Positions 1-8,207 are shown, counted from the stretch's first letter. The stretch is DNA of 64,000 nt from Candidatus Cryptobacteroides onthequi (GCA_018066125.1 JAGHSA010000014.1:1-64000), one strand, 5' to 3'. The notes: a model not told the origin generated them from the sequence alone. Numbers and translations are program-made.

Positions 1-17
1 TAATCAATTGATGAGGA

Positions 18-530
18 ATGAATAAGGAAAGGAAAGTGATCATAGCCGCAGCCGCAGCTGCAGTGCTTGGGCTGGCGGCTCTGGCGGTGCGTGGCTATTT
101 ATGCACAAGGGTGGCGACCATCGTCAATGACGAGGCAGTATGGGATCTGCGGGATTCTTCACCCAGCATGAAAGTCATCCTGCTAAGGGATGGCGCAGTC
201 GCCAGGTTTGTCAGCGAGAGCGACTCGACATACGTCGGTGACATCCAGGACAGTTTCGAGGTGCCAAAGACAGAAGCCGATGTCGAGATCTGGTATGCCT
301 GCGATGGGAAAGGCGTGGTCTTCCTGAAGGATTTCGGAGTGCAGCCTGCATTCGGCCAGGCTGATGAGACATCCTCCGTTGCAGGGCAGCTTCGCTATGA
401 TGAGGGGCTGGTTCCTGTCACATACCGCTGCCTGGGCTTCAAGGATGGATGGTTCGCCATCGATGTTGATGGCCGTACCGGGTATGTCAGGGAGGACAAA
501 GTCATCTGGGACGCTATCGATTCTTTCTGA
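18..530 (+). CDS. Membrane-anchored SH3-like domain protein
   Basis: The 170-residue product starts with MNKER and a hydrophobic, alanine-rich segment (about residues 7-27), which can be a signal anchor. The rest is polar. The C-terminal part (about 120-165) carries a pattern of the bacterial SH3 type: GWFAIDVDGRTGYV followed by a short strand. Such domains usually bind cell-wall or protein ligands outside the cytoplasm, so a periplasmic sensor or wall-associated role is inferred. The specific function is unknown. An AGGA precedes the ATG at a normal distance. The window edge hides anything upstream. Confidence 0.7.
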   Translation: MNKERKVIIAAAAAAVLGLAALAVRGYLCTRVATIVNDEAVWDLRDSSPSMKVILLRDGAVARFVSESDSTYVGDIQDSFEVPKTEADVEIWYACDGKGVVFLKDFGVQPAFGQADETSSVAGQLRYDEGLVPVTYRCLGFKDGWFAIDVDGRTGYVREDKVIWDAIDSF

Positions 531-604
531 AAAGTACGGGAATCCACCTCCATGCCTGTCGCAGTTCGGCCTTTGAGATGACTGCAGAAGAGATGAAAGT
601 TCAG

Positions 605-612
605 TAACTTTG
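605..612 (+). promoter_or_regulatory. Promoter -7 box for the rhodanese gene
   Basis: TAACTTTG matches the Bacteroidetes -7 consensus TAnnTTTG exactly and lies 64 nt before the rhodanese ATG. No well-spaced -33 box was found; a TTTG lies further upstream than usual. Confidence 0.5.
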
Positions 613-676
613 CGGAAGGACACAGCGGTGATGGAGGGCCGGACAGGCTCTGCCGGATCATGAATAATGATGTAGC

Positions 677-1135
677 ATGAAGAAATCAGTCATAATTACA
701 GGAATGGTTGCAGTCTGCTTTGCCATAGGTTCTGCAGCCATATGCCAGCTCAGGGCATACAATGCCAAGGATACGATCTTGGAAAAGACAAATTGCGATA
801 TGAAAGGAAAAGGATACAGATCGCTCTCGGTCAGCGAATATGAGAAGGCCATCGCCGATACTTCCGTATTCAGGCTCGATGTGAGAACAGAAGAAGAGCG
901 TAAGACAGATGGGTTCATCCCTGGCACAGTCATGATAGACATACTGAAGGCAGACTTTGTCGAAAAGGCATGCGTGATCCTTCCCAAGGACAGGACCATC
1001 GCAGTGAGCTGCAGGAGCGGCCGGCGCAGCAAGTCTGCTGCCGAGAAGCTTGTCAGTCTTGGCTACGACGTGATAGAGCTTGACGAAGGTTTCAACGCCT
1101 GGAAAAATGCAGGGAAGCCTGTCGTGATGGAATAA
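677..1135 (+). CDS. Exported rhodanese-like sulfurtransferase
   Basis: The 152-residue protein has a short N-terminal hydrophobic segment (about 5-24), then a single rhodanese domain (about 48-152). The active-site loop is CRSGRRS with the catalytic cysteine at residue 112, and the domain contains the usual LDVRTEEE and FIPG segments. Single-domain rhodaneses carry sulfane sulfur as a persulfide. The N-terminus suggests a membrane-anchored or periplasmic location. Its own -7 box lies upstream. The physiological donor and acceptor are not visible from context. Confidence 0.88.
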   Translation: MKKSVIITGMVAVCFAIGSAAICQLRAYNAKDTILEKTNCDMKGKGYRSLSVSEYEKAIADTSVFRLDVRTEEERKTDGFIPGTVMIDILKADFVEKACVILPKDRTIAVSCRSGRRSKSAAEKLVSLGYDVIELDEGFNAWKNAGKPVVME

Positions 1136-1206
1136 CAGATTGTCAACGCCCACGTCGAGCGCAAGAAGTTCCGCTGCGGCCGTGACGGCAGATTTTCAAG
1201 AAGGAT

Positions 1207-1962
1207 ATGAATACAGCGATAGTGATAGGAGCCACGTCCGGTCTGGGCCGGGAAGTGGCAGTGGGGCTTGCCTCACAGGGGTGGAAAGTCGGTATTGCGG
1301 GGCGCCGCATGGAGAGGCTGGATGCGCTCCAGGGGCGTTTCGGTGCAGAGATGATGCCTTGCCGTCAGATGGATGTGACGGACGCATCGGCGGCAGCTGT
1401 GCTGGATGAACTGATAGGGGAGACGGGGGCGCCTGACCTGCTCTTCTACGCTTCCGGCATTGGGTTTCAGAATCCGAATCTGGATGAGGCGACCGAGATA
1501 GACATCGTGAAGACCAACTGCGAGGGCATGGTCCGCATAGTGGATCATTTCGTGAACTATGTCAAGTCGCGACCAGATGTGTACAGGAAAGGCCATCGTG
1601 CACATGTAGCAGTAATCACCTCCGTCGCAGGAACTGCAGGCCTCGGAGCCGCTCCGGCTTATTCGGCTACCAAAAAGATGCAAAGCACATACATCAGCGC
1701 CTTGACACAACTCTCCCACATGGAGGATATCCCGGTAGACTTCACTGATATCAGACCCGGTTTCGTGAGGACGGAGATTCTCAATCCCGACAAGAACTAC
1801 CCGTTCGTGCTGAGTCAGGAAAAGGCCGGACGCCTCATCCTCGCCGCACTCAGAAAGAGGAAGAGGACCTTCATATTCGACTGGAAGTTCAGGATGATCG
1901 TCAATTTCTGGACGACCATCCCTTCATGGATATGGGAAAGGCTGTCTATTGTCAGAAACTGA
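1207..1962 (+). CDS. Short-chain dehydrogenase/reductase
   Basis: The 251-residue protein is a classical SDR. The nucleotide-binding motif GATSGLG is at residues 8-14, the catalytic serine at 139 (ITSVAG), and Tyr152-x3-Lys156 in YSATK. The C-terminal segment (FWTTIPSWIWERL) is hydrophobic and may sit at a membrane. The arginine pair after the glycine motif (AGRRM) favours NADP(H). The substrate cannot be named. The start was chosen because the Rossmann motif begins directly after it and AGAAGG precedes the ATG. Its 3' end overlaps the convergent AstE-like gene by 11 bp. Confidence 0.9.
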   Translation: MNTAIVIGATSGLGREVAVGLASQGWKVGIAGRRMERLDALQGRFGAEMMPCRQMDVTDASAAAVLDELIGETGAPDLLFYASGIGFQNPNLDEATEIDIVKTNCEGMVRIVDHFVNYVKSRPDVYRKGHRAHVAVITSVAGTAGLGAAPAYSATKKMQSTYISALTQLSHMEDIPVDFTDIRPGFVRTEILNPDKNYPFVLSQEKAGRLILAALRKRKRTFIFDWKFRMIVNFWTTIPSWIWERLSIVRN

Positions 1963-2905
1963 TATCCTCCCCGTATTCCCTGATTTCGAAAAGAGGGGAG
2001 TTCTGCAATGTGAGAGGTTTGTCTACGGCATAGAAGACGACACCCTCACATGGCGACTTCACTTCGGTCTCAACCTTTCCTTCATATGGGTCTATCAGAA
2101 GGGCGATTACCTGCCCTTCACAAACCTCGTCGCCGGCTCTCACCAGTTTCTGGAAGATACCTGCTGACGGGGCTTTCACCTTGACCAGGTCGCAGTCCTT
2201 GAGCACAATCGTGTCGTAGGAGAGCTTGGATGAGTAAGATGCCGTGTCTGACAACCCAGCCCTGTGGATAAAACGGAGCAGAGTGTCCACAATGGAACGG
2301 TTTGACTCTTTCGAGACATCGCCGTTGAGACCTCCATAGATGGAATAGGCTTTTGATGACCAGATTTGCCAATTGTAGTTCAATGTGGTAGTGTCAAAAG
2401 GCTTAGGCGTTCTGACAGAGACATATGGCAGACCGAAGAGTTTGGCTGTATCGACGTCCTCAAAACCGGTCTTCAGTATACGTACGTGCGGGATGAATTC
2501 TCCTGGCATATACGAGCTTGCCATCTGGATACCGTACTTGTAGTCTTTTATGGCCTCAAAAAGACCGGAAGCTATCCTTTGCGTCGTCTCTCCATATTCG
2601 TATCCGGGAAACATACGGTTGATATCTGTTCCGTCAAGTGCCCAGAAACGCTTCTCGATGTTCATGGAAAAAGGATTTGCTGAGGGGATTACGAGTATCT
2701 CGTGCCCCTCGGTCAAGCTGCCTTTTCTTTCCATCCTTTCAAGCCTGGATACTAGGCTGGCACAAGCGAATTGCTGGCAGACTTCGTCTCCTCGCATTGC
2801 GCCTACTACGGCAAGGCTCTTCTCTCCGCTTCCGAAGCGGTATCCCCATATCTTGAATGTGTCGCGATATGGCGACTCCATGCTGAAAATCAATTCTTTT
2901 CTCAT
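1952..2905 (-). CDS. AstE/AspA-like protein lacking zinc ligands (probable pseudoenzyme)
   Basis: The 317-residue protein has the fold of the succinylglutamate desuccinylase/aspartoacylase branch of M14 zinc carboxypeptidases, with a C-terminal barrel-sandwich region (about 240-305; KAPSAGIF ... KSPCEGVV). The family H-G-x-E signature reads AMRGDE: Arg38 replaces the zinc histidine, while Glu41 remains. The second zinc histidine (IDIHSS in the paralogue) is Ala129 in IQMASS. The DxNR substrate motif is kept (Asp94, Asn96, Arg97). It is the last gene of a five-gene operon, and its ATG overlaps the stop of the intact paralogue by 4 nt. Loss of two ligands in an otherwise full-length, conserved-looking protein suggests a binding or regulatory partner rather than an enzyme; that is inference. 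Confidence 0.8.
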   Translation of the reverse strand: MRKELIFSMESPYRDTFKIWGYRFGSGEKSLAVVGAMRGDEVCQQFACASLVSRLERMERKGSLTEGHEILVIPSANPFSMNIEKRFWALDGTDINRMFPGYEYGETTQRIASGLFEAIKDYKYGIQMASSYMPGEFIPHVRILKTGFEDVDTAKLFGLPYVSVRTPKPFDTTTLNYNWQIWSSKAYSIYGGLNGDVSKESNRSIVDTLLRFIHRAGLSDTASYSSKLSYDTIVLKDCDLVKVKAPSAGIFQKLVRAGDEVCEGQVIALLIDPYEGKVETEVKSPCEGVVFYAVDKPLTLQNSPLFEIREYGEDISF

Positions 2906-3828
2906 ATCCTATGAATACGTGCAAGTAAAGAACCCTCATAGCATACCGGGTATGCCCTGATAGTGAACAGATACCCCCTGCAAGGAGCTTTTATATCCTC
3001 GATGACCTCACCTGTGAGGGGACTGATTATCATGCCGAGACTCTCTCCCTCTTCCACAATCCTTTCATTGTGGGTCTCGGTGGAGAAGATGCCGGATGCC
3101 GGAGCATTGACGAAACTGACTTGGTTCCCGACAGAAATAATAGGATTTGTTATCTGAGATTTGTCGATGTCTCCCTTCCACATCCCCATCTCATGAATCA
3201 GGTTCTTCAGCCCAATGACCATTTTCTTGCCATAATAATGGTTGATGCGCATCCCGACACCAAGTTCTACCACGAGGGTGGGTGTGCCGCATGAGTTGAG
3301 CGAATGAGCGAGGGTCGATTCGAGAACAGTGGCAGCGCTGTGGACCCAGATAAAGTCAGTATTGAGATGCTTTGCCCATGGAACCAGGATCTCAGCTGTC
3401 TCTTCGCTGATTCTTACCTGAGGGACCTCCCTGAGGAAGATGTTGCTCGAGTGTATGTCTATGACCATGTCGGCTCCTTTGAGATCCTTGACGATAGCGG
3501 CTGCAGCCTGCTCTGCCATTGTACCTTCTACATCGCCAGGGAATATGCGGTTCATGTCCAGGTCGAAGTTCGGTATGCCTCGGGATATGGAATCGATACC
3601 CATTGGGTTCAGCCCTGGATAAACTTCTATCGTTCCGTCCAGGCGGTCAAGTTCTTCCAATATTTCTTTCTGGAACTGGAAACAGATGAACTGGCCCTCC
3701 AACTCATCTCCATGGGTGCCGCTCACTATGCAGACCCTCTTCTTGCCGGTTCCATGTCTAATAATATTCTTCTTGATTGAGAACTGCTCCCCGACAGGGA
3801 GTGATGTCTCGAATATCGTCTTGATCAT
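2902..3828 (-). CDS. AstE/AspA-like zinc amidohydrolase (M14 family)
   Basis: The 308-residue enzyme keeps the catalytic set of the succinylglutamate desuccinylase/aspartoacylase family: His39 and Glu42 in GTHGDE, Asp91-Asn93-Arg94 in DMNR, His126 in IDIHSS, and Glu188 in VVELG as likely general base. A C-terminal barrel-sandwich domain follows, as in its neighbour. These enzymes cleave an amide between an amino acid and an acyl or peptide group. The start at 3828 is preferred over an upstream in-frame ATG because it gives an ATGA overlap with the transglutaminase-like gene and begins at the conserved domain. In an operon with an ATP-grasp ligase, a role in trimming or removing a ligated group is plausible. 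Confidence 0.85.
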   Translation of the reverse strand: MIKTIFETSLPVGEQFSIKKNIIRHGTGKKRVCIVSGTHGDELEGQFICFQFQKEILEELDRLDGTIEVYPGLNPMGIDSISRGIPNFDLDMNRIFPGDVEGTMAEQAAAAIVKDLKGADMVIDIHSSNIFLREVPQVRISEETAEILVPWAKHLNTDFIWVHSAATVLESTLAHSLNSCGTPTLVVELGVGMRINHYYGKKMVIGLKNLIHEMGMWKGDIDKSQITNPIISVGNQVSFVNAPASGIFSTETHNERIVEEGESLGMIISPLTGEVIEDIKAPCRGYLFTIRAYPVCYEGSLLARIHRI

Positions 3829-4592
3829 TCGTCTGTTGCTTCTACTACTACTTTGGTGCTGGTGCGCTGCAGTGCCAACCCTCTGAACATCCCCCGACAA
3901 ACAGAGCAGTCGGAGGCGTCACGTCCATATGCCATGGTGATATACCTGTCATCGCATCTGAGTCCCGATGTGGCGTCAATGCCGTACCATGCCCCGTCAT
4001 GCCATATCTCAGTCCAGGCATGTGTCTCTCCCTCACCGATGACCAGGCCGCATACATAACGTGCCGGAATGCCACATTCCCGGCAAACTGCGACCATGAT
4101 GTGGGCAAAGTCCTGACAAACTCCCGAACCTTGGGAGAATGCCTCTCCGGCAGTGGTACTGACTCCTGTGCTCCCCGGAAGATATGTCATGGCATTCATC
4201 ACCCTGCCGGCGATAGTCATTGCGGCGGCGAGTGAATCTCCTTCGGCGCAAAGTGCCTTCATCTCCGGGATGAATCCTGTGAGTGGCGTGTTTGTCATGA
4301 ACACAGGGGATGGCTTCGGCTCCTTTCGCGGCTCCGAATGTACTTCCACGATGCCCTCGCTCCTGTATCTGAACCCGTCGTGGCCATTCCGTACTATACC
4401 ATAATGCTGCCTTGCTCCCCATGCGTCATAGGCTTCGGACAAGCTGTCCGGTGAGGGGCTGACGGTCAGAGAATGAGACAGCAGATGCTGCGGTCCACAG
4501 TCCAGAGGTGTGGCGCGGAGCATGAAACTATGGTCCGTCACCTGTGCTGAGAATGACGTCTCGGACTCGTATGTGAAACGGTATCGCTTCAT
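3825..4592 (-). CDS. Transglutaminase-like cysteine protease
   Basis: This 255-residue protein of the COG1305 type has an N-terminal beta-rich region (1-110) followed by the transglutaminase core. The catalytic triad is visible as Cys159 (GVCQDF), His191 (THAWTE) and Asp206 (GIDATS). No signal peptide is seen, so it is probably cytosolic. This family is a known operon partner of circularly permuted ATP-grasp and alpha-E proteins in proposed peptide or metabolite amide-ligation systems. One base separates it from the alpha-E gene and it overlaps the next gene by 4 nt, indicating translational coupling. It may act as a peptidase or transamidase on the ATP-grasp product. Confidence 0.9.
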   Translation of the reverse strand: MKRYRFTYESETSFSAQVTDHSFMLRATPLDCGPQHLLSHSLTVSPSPDSLSEAYDAWGARQHYGIVRNGHDGFRYRSEGIVEVHSEPRKEPKPSPVFMTNTPLTGFIPEMKALCAEGDSLAAAMTIAGRVMNAMTYLPGSTGVSTTAGEAFSQGSGVCQDFAHIMVAVCRECGIPARYVCGLVIGEGETHAWTEIWHDGAWYGIDATSGLRCDDRYITMAYGRDASDCSVCRGMFRGLALQRTSTKVVVEATDE

Positions 4593-4593
4593 T

Positions 4594-5292
4594 CTATAAA
4601 ATTACTACTTTACCCAGAAGAAGCAAAACCTTGTTTACATAAACAGGGTCTCTTGGATCATATTCCTGCTCCGTGATCAGTTTCTTCAGGTCTTCCAGCG
4701 CATCACCGCTAAATGCCCGCGGCTCGAAATCATAGCACTTCAGGAGCGATGTGAACGCTTCTTCTATTCTGTAGAACTTATATGAGAAGCGTATATTCAT
4801 ATCAAGATGCTCTATCAGCTTTCCGAGCCTGAGGAAGTTCTTCACCCTTTCATCATATACCCTTTCTTCAATTGAGCCCCAGAATGCCAACATCCAGTCT
4901 GTCAGTTTCTGCAGCTCGTCAAGGTCTGGCTCCTTAGACTCTGCTGCCGCGTGTCTCAGATATTCCAGACTCATCTGGATATATCCCAATGTCGGACTCA
5001 TGATCTCATCTCTGAGGAGAATTGCGTTGTCGTTGGCCATCTCCACGCAGGCAAGCACTGAGACAGGATTGTTCTTGTCATGGACAAGCCCCGATCTTAT
5101 CGCCGCCAGATCCGGGTAGAGGAAAGTATTACCTATAGAAGCAAGATATCTGTTGTATTCTTCAGGCTTGCCGTCTATCATGAAGTCAAAGCATATCCGG
5201 AGCAGGTGAAGCTCCAGATAGACTCTCTCAGTATATCTGCCAAGCCAGTACATGCTGTTGGCCTTTGCCGGTGATATTATTACCTGTGTCAT
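4594..5292 (-). CDS. Alpha-E domain protein
   Basis: This 232-residue, largely alpha-helical protein is of the COG2307 (alpha-E) type, recognised from the N-terminal SPAKANSMYWLGRYTERV segment and the conserved acidic helices. The family has no established reaction. It occurs next to COG2308 ATP-grasp proteins and is sometimes fused to them, so it probably works with the ligase. The longer upstream in-frame start was rejected because it reaches into the ATP-grasp gene and lacks family-like sequence; MTQVIISP is the natural start, 13 bp after the ATP-grasp stop. Confidence 0.85.
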   Translation of the reverse strand: MTQVIISPAKANSMYWLGRYTERVYLELHLLRICFDFMIDGKPEEYNRYLASIGNTFLYPDLAAIRSGLVHDKNNPVSVLACVEMANDNAILLRDEIMSPTLGYIQMSLEYLRHAAAESKEPDLDELQKLTDWMLAFWGSIEERVYDERVKNFLRLGKLIEHLDMNIRFSYKFYRIEEAFTSLLKCYDFEPRAFSGDALEDLKKLITEQEYDPRDPVYVNKVLLLLGKVVIL

Positions 5293-5305
5293 TTTAACTA
5301 TCTTT

Positions 5306-6622
5306 TCAGTCCATAATCCATGTGTCCTTGAATCCGCCTCCCTGGCTTGAGTTGACCACGAAGGAATCTGGATTGCGAGAGAAACGAGTGAGCCCGCTCT
5401 TCCAGACCTTGACATCCTTCCCGCTGCTCACCACAAAGGCGCGCAGGTCGGCTTTCCTTTCTACCTTCTCGTTGCTTTCGAGTATCTCCAGGTCTTTGAA
5501 ATCTATGACCTCCTGAGCTATCCAGCGTCGCGGCTGGTGGATTATCAGTTCTTTCAGCTCAGAGAGCTTTTCCAGGCTCAGGTCGCGTCCAAACACTACC
5601 CCGTATCCTCCGGCTTCACTTACGTCCTTGATGACGAGCCGTGAGATGTTCTCCAAGATATAGTCATAATCCTCCTTGAAGTATGGAAGATAGGTAGGGG
5701 CATTGTGTAGGATTGGCTCCTCGTCGAGATAGTATCTTATCATCTTTGGCACAAAATAGTATATGCCCTTGTCGTCGGCCACTCCGTTGCCGAAGCCATT
5801 GATTACCGCTACGGTTCCTTTCTTATAAGCCTGGAAGAGGTTGGGAACACCGAGCAGGGATGAGGACTCAAAGGCCAGAGGATCGAGATACTCGTCACTT
5901 ATACGCCTGTAGATGGCTCCGACCCTGATTTTCTCATTGAACAGTCCGGTATACCAGACTATGTCATCCTCGACGGTCATGTCTCCCGGGAATGCGAGTA
6001 CGGCGCCGGTCTTTTCCGCAAGGTATGAGTGCTCGAAGAAGGCGGAATTGTATCGGCCTGGGGTGAGAATGACGTTGATTCCCCTCCCTCCGTTCATGTC
6101 ATCCATCATCTCCTTCAGGATTGTGGCGTAATCCCTGTTGTCGGCGACATGGTTCTCTACGAATGTGATAGGGGACACCTTCCTGGTGATCTCACGTGCT
6201 ATCATAGGGTAGGAAGCTCCCGACGGGATCCTTAGATTGTCCTCAAGGATGAACCATCTCCCATCCTTGCCTTCTACGAGATCTATCCCGCTGATGTGAG
6301 AGTATACCTTTCCTGTCGGGTCTACCTTCTCGCATTCGGGCATGTAGCCCTTTGATGCATATACGAATTCTTCAGGCACCACGCCGTCTGCGATGATATG
6401 CTTGTCGTGGTATATGTCCCACAGAAATGCGTTTAAGGCCTTTACTCTCTGGATAAGGCCTTTCTCGAGCACTTTCCAGTCCTCTTTTTCAATGATTCTG
6501 GGGATGGAATCGAAGGGGAAGAGCTGCTCATTGAATACACCATTCTTGTAGACACCGAATCTTACTCCGTATCGTTCCATCCAACGGTTCACTGAATCCC
6601 GGTTCTTGATTAATGACTGCAT
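5306..6622 (-). CDS. Circularly permuted ATP-grasp protein
   Basis: This 438-residue member of the COG2308 family of circularly permuted ATP-grasp proteins is the first enzyme gene of the operon. ATP-grasp enzymes usually form amide or peptide bonds through an acyl-phosphate. Family-like segments are the N-terminal RYGVRFGVYKNG, the central ILTPGRYNSAFFEH and FPGDMTVEDD, and the C-terminal region with GGYGVVFG (a glycine-rich loop), IAQEVIDF and DLRAFVV. No signal peptide is seen. Members are proposed amidoligases making peptide tags or small peptides. The actual substrate is unknown; the small ORF directly upstream is a candidate. Confidence 0.88.
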   Translation of the reverse strand: MQSLIKNRDSVNRWMERYGVRFGVYKNGVFNEQLFPFDSIPRIIEKEDWKVLEKGLIQRVKALNAFLWDIYHDKHIIADGVVPEEFVYASKGYMPECEKVDPTGKVYSHISGIDLVEGKDGRWFILEDNLRIPSGASYPMIAREITRKVSPITFVENHVADNRDYATILKEMMDDMNGGRGINVILTPGRYNSAFFEHSYLAEKTGAVLAFPGDMTVEDDIVWYTGLFNEKIRVGAIYRRISDEYLDPLAFESSSLLGVPNLFQAYKKGTVAVINGFGNGVADDKGIYYFVPKMIRYYLDEEPILHNAPTYLPYFKEDYDYILENISRLVIKDVSEAGGYGVVFGRDLSLEKLSELKELIIHQPRRWIAQEVIDFKDLEILESNEKVERKADLRAFVVSSGKDVKVWKSGLTRFSRNPDSFVVNSSQGGGFKDTWIMD

Positions 6623-6664
6623 AGCAAGTTTGAATTATATGATTGATTGTTCTCTTCCTAAAAG

Positions 6665-6700
6665 ACAGACAGCCGGAACCTTCCGGCTCCGGCTGTCTGT
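6665..6700 (-). terminator. Hairpin between the small ORF and the ATP-grasp operon
   Basis: A 13-bp perfect stem (ACAGACAGCCGGA paired with TCCGGCTGTCTGT) encloses a 10-nt loop. On the minus strand it is followed by CTTTT. It lies 18 nt after the stop of the 32-codon ORF and 42 nt before the ATP-grasp ATG. The short T run suggests a partial terminator or attenuator rather than a strong stop, so some readthrough into the operon is likely. Confidence 0.65.
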
Positions 6701-6718
6701 ATTTATTTATTCCGCTTT

Positions 6719-6817
6719 CTACTTCATGTCCCAGTCGGCAAGAACACAACAGATCGGCAGGATATTCTGATTACCCTGCTGCTGATTATTGTTGTTATTC
6801 CTTCCAAAGCCTGTCAT
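6719..6817 (-). CDS. Small ORF, 32 residues, upstream of the ATP-grasp operon
   Basis: This reading frame is too short for routine calling. The peptide begins MTGFGR, has a run of five Asn and three Gln (residues 7-14), then GNQN, and ends in a hydrophobic, cysteine-containing segment finishing with CCVLADWDMK. It starts 6 nt after a promoter -7 box and ends just before a hairpin, so it occupies its own transcription unit with possible readthrough into the amidoligase-type operon. A polar N-terminal half and a short distinctive C-terminal half behind a promoter are typical of precursor peptides, but no family is recognised. Coding status rests on context only. Confidence 0.5.
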   Translation of the reverse strand: MTGFGRNNNNNQQQGNQNILPICCVLADWDMK

Positions 6818-6823
6818 TACCCG

Positions 6824-6854
6824 TAAAATTAGGGAACTGGTGCGACAAATGCAA
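6824..6854 (-). promoter_or_regulatory. Promoter for the small ORF and ATP-grasp operon
   Basis: Read on the minus strand it is TTGC, 19 nt, TAATTTTA. The spacing and -33 sequence are the same as in the carB promoter of this window, and the -7 box matches TAnnTTTG at seven of eight positions. It begins 3 bp after the stop codon of pyrC, which separates this operon from pyrC. Confidence 0.65.
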
Positions 6855-6857
6855 GCC

Positions 6858-8207
6858 TTACCTGTTGAAAGTTAGCTTCTCTCCGCGACATTCCTCGTGG
6901 AAGATGCCGTCTTCATACACTAAATTGCCTCCTACGAAGGTGTGGGTGACCTTTGAGTGGACGGTACGCCCGCAATATGGGGTCCAGCCACATTTTGAGT
7001 GCTCGTCTGCGTCTGTGATGACTCTGCTGCAGTTCATGTCCACGATGGCGAGATCTGCATGGTAGCCTGTCCTGATGAATCCGCGCCTGTCGATACGATA
7101 GAGCACGGCAGGATTGTGGCACATCAGGCGTACCATCTCGGGAAGCGTGATCCATCCTCCTCTGGACACTTCCGCCATGAGTTCAAGGCTGTGCTGTATG
7201 GATGGGAACCCTGACTTGCTGGTGAAGTAGTCTCCCGTGAATTTCTCTTCCCTCAGGTGAGGGGCATGGTCGGTGCCTATGGTGTCGATGAGGCCTGTCT
7301 TGAGCGCCTTGAGCAGCTCTGATCGGTCTTTCCCGGACTTGATGGAAGGATTGCATTTGATGGCGAAGCCCAGGGTCTTGTAGTCGCTGTCGCACAGGCT
7401 GAGGTAGTGAGGGCAGGTCTCGGCCGTGATCTTCTTCTCTTCGAGAGGCAGGTCGCTGCGCAGCAGGCTCAGCTCGTCAGCGGTGGAGATGTGCATGATG
7501 TGGAGATGCGCCCCTGTCTTGGTGGCAAGCTCCACAGCGCGTGCCGATGATCGGAAGCAGGCCTCTGAACTGCGGACAAGTGGGTGTATGGTGGCATCCG
7601 CCACGACTGTCCCGGCTGCCGCCATCGCGCGGTATCGCTCTGTGGAGCGGCGTATGGTCTGCTCATCCTCGCAGTGCGCCGCAATGAGACACGGTGCCTC
7701 GCGGAAAAGCGTCTCGAGTGCGCTGTCGCTGTCCACAAGCATGTTGCCTGTGCTGGATCCCATGAAAAGCTTGATACCGCAGACTCTGCCGAAATCGGTG
7801 TCGAGCACCTCCCGGAGGTTGTCATTGGTGGCACCTATGTAGAAGGAGTAGTTTGCCAGAGAGCACTCGGCTGCCCTGTTGCACTTTTCTTCCAGAAGTG
7901 CTCTTGTGACCGTCTGCGGGACGGTGTTGGGCATATCCATGTATGAAGTCACACCGCCTGCGACGGCGGCGCGGCTTTCAGTCTGGATGTCCGCCTTGGC
8001 CGTCAGTCCCGGATCGCGGAAATGCACATGCTCGTCGATGATGCCGGGGATCAGGTATCTGCCCCTGGCATCGATGGTCATGGCGTTGCCTGCATCGAGT
8101 CCGCCGCCTCTGGCGATCTCGCCTATCAGACCGTTTTCTATCAGGACGTCGGCCTCGAAGATCTCACCTTCGTTGACCACTGAAGCATTCTGGATCAGGT
8201 AGTTCAT
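6858..8207 (-). CDS. pyrC: Dihydroorotase
   Basis: The 449-residue cyclic amidohydrolase converts carbamoyl-aspartate to dihydroorotate in pyrimidine synthesis. The metal-binding HVH (residues 60-62) sits in DEHVHFRDPG. Further ligands are seen in AAHCED and HIMHIST, and the late aspartate in GTDHAPH. The DMPNT segment is typical of class I dihydroorotases and allied hydrolases. Length and motif order are normal. Allantoinase or hydantoinase is possible from the fold, but the DEHVHFRDPG and DMPNT context fits dihydroorotase best. The PTS-like gene lies 27 bp upstream in the same direction, so they may be cotranscribed. Confidence 0.9.
   Translation of the reverse strand: MNYLIQNASVVNEGEIFEADVLIENGLIGEIARGGGLDAGNAMTIDARGRYLIPGIIDEHVHFRDPGLTAKADIQTESRAAVAGGVTSYMDMPNTVPQTVTRALLEEKCNRAAECSLANYSFYIGATNDNLREVLDTDFGRVCGIKLFMGSSTGNMLVDSDSALETLFREAPCLIAAHCEDEQTIRRSTERYRAMAAAGTVVADATIHPLVRSSEACFRSSARAVELATKTGAHLHIMHISTADELSLLRSDLPLEEKKITAETCPHYLSLCDSDYKTLGFAIKCNPSIKSGKDRSELLKALKTGLIDTIGTDHAPHLREEKFTGDYFTSKSGFPSIQHSLELMAEVSRGGWITLPEMVRLMCHNPAVLYRIDRRGFIRTGYHADLAIVDMNCSRVITDADEHSKCGWTPYCGRTVHSKVTHTFVGGNLVYEDGIFHEECRGEKLTFNR

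Noticed and set aside
6665..6700. The hairpin as a plus-strand terminator
   Set aside because: No plus-strand gene precedes it, and AT-rich sequence follows without a clean T run; minus-strand action after the small ORF fits better.
6643..7065. A 140-codon plus-strand ORF at the hairpin
   Set aside because: It is antisense to the small ORF and to the 3' end of pyrC, without start signal or family features.
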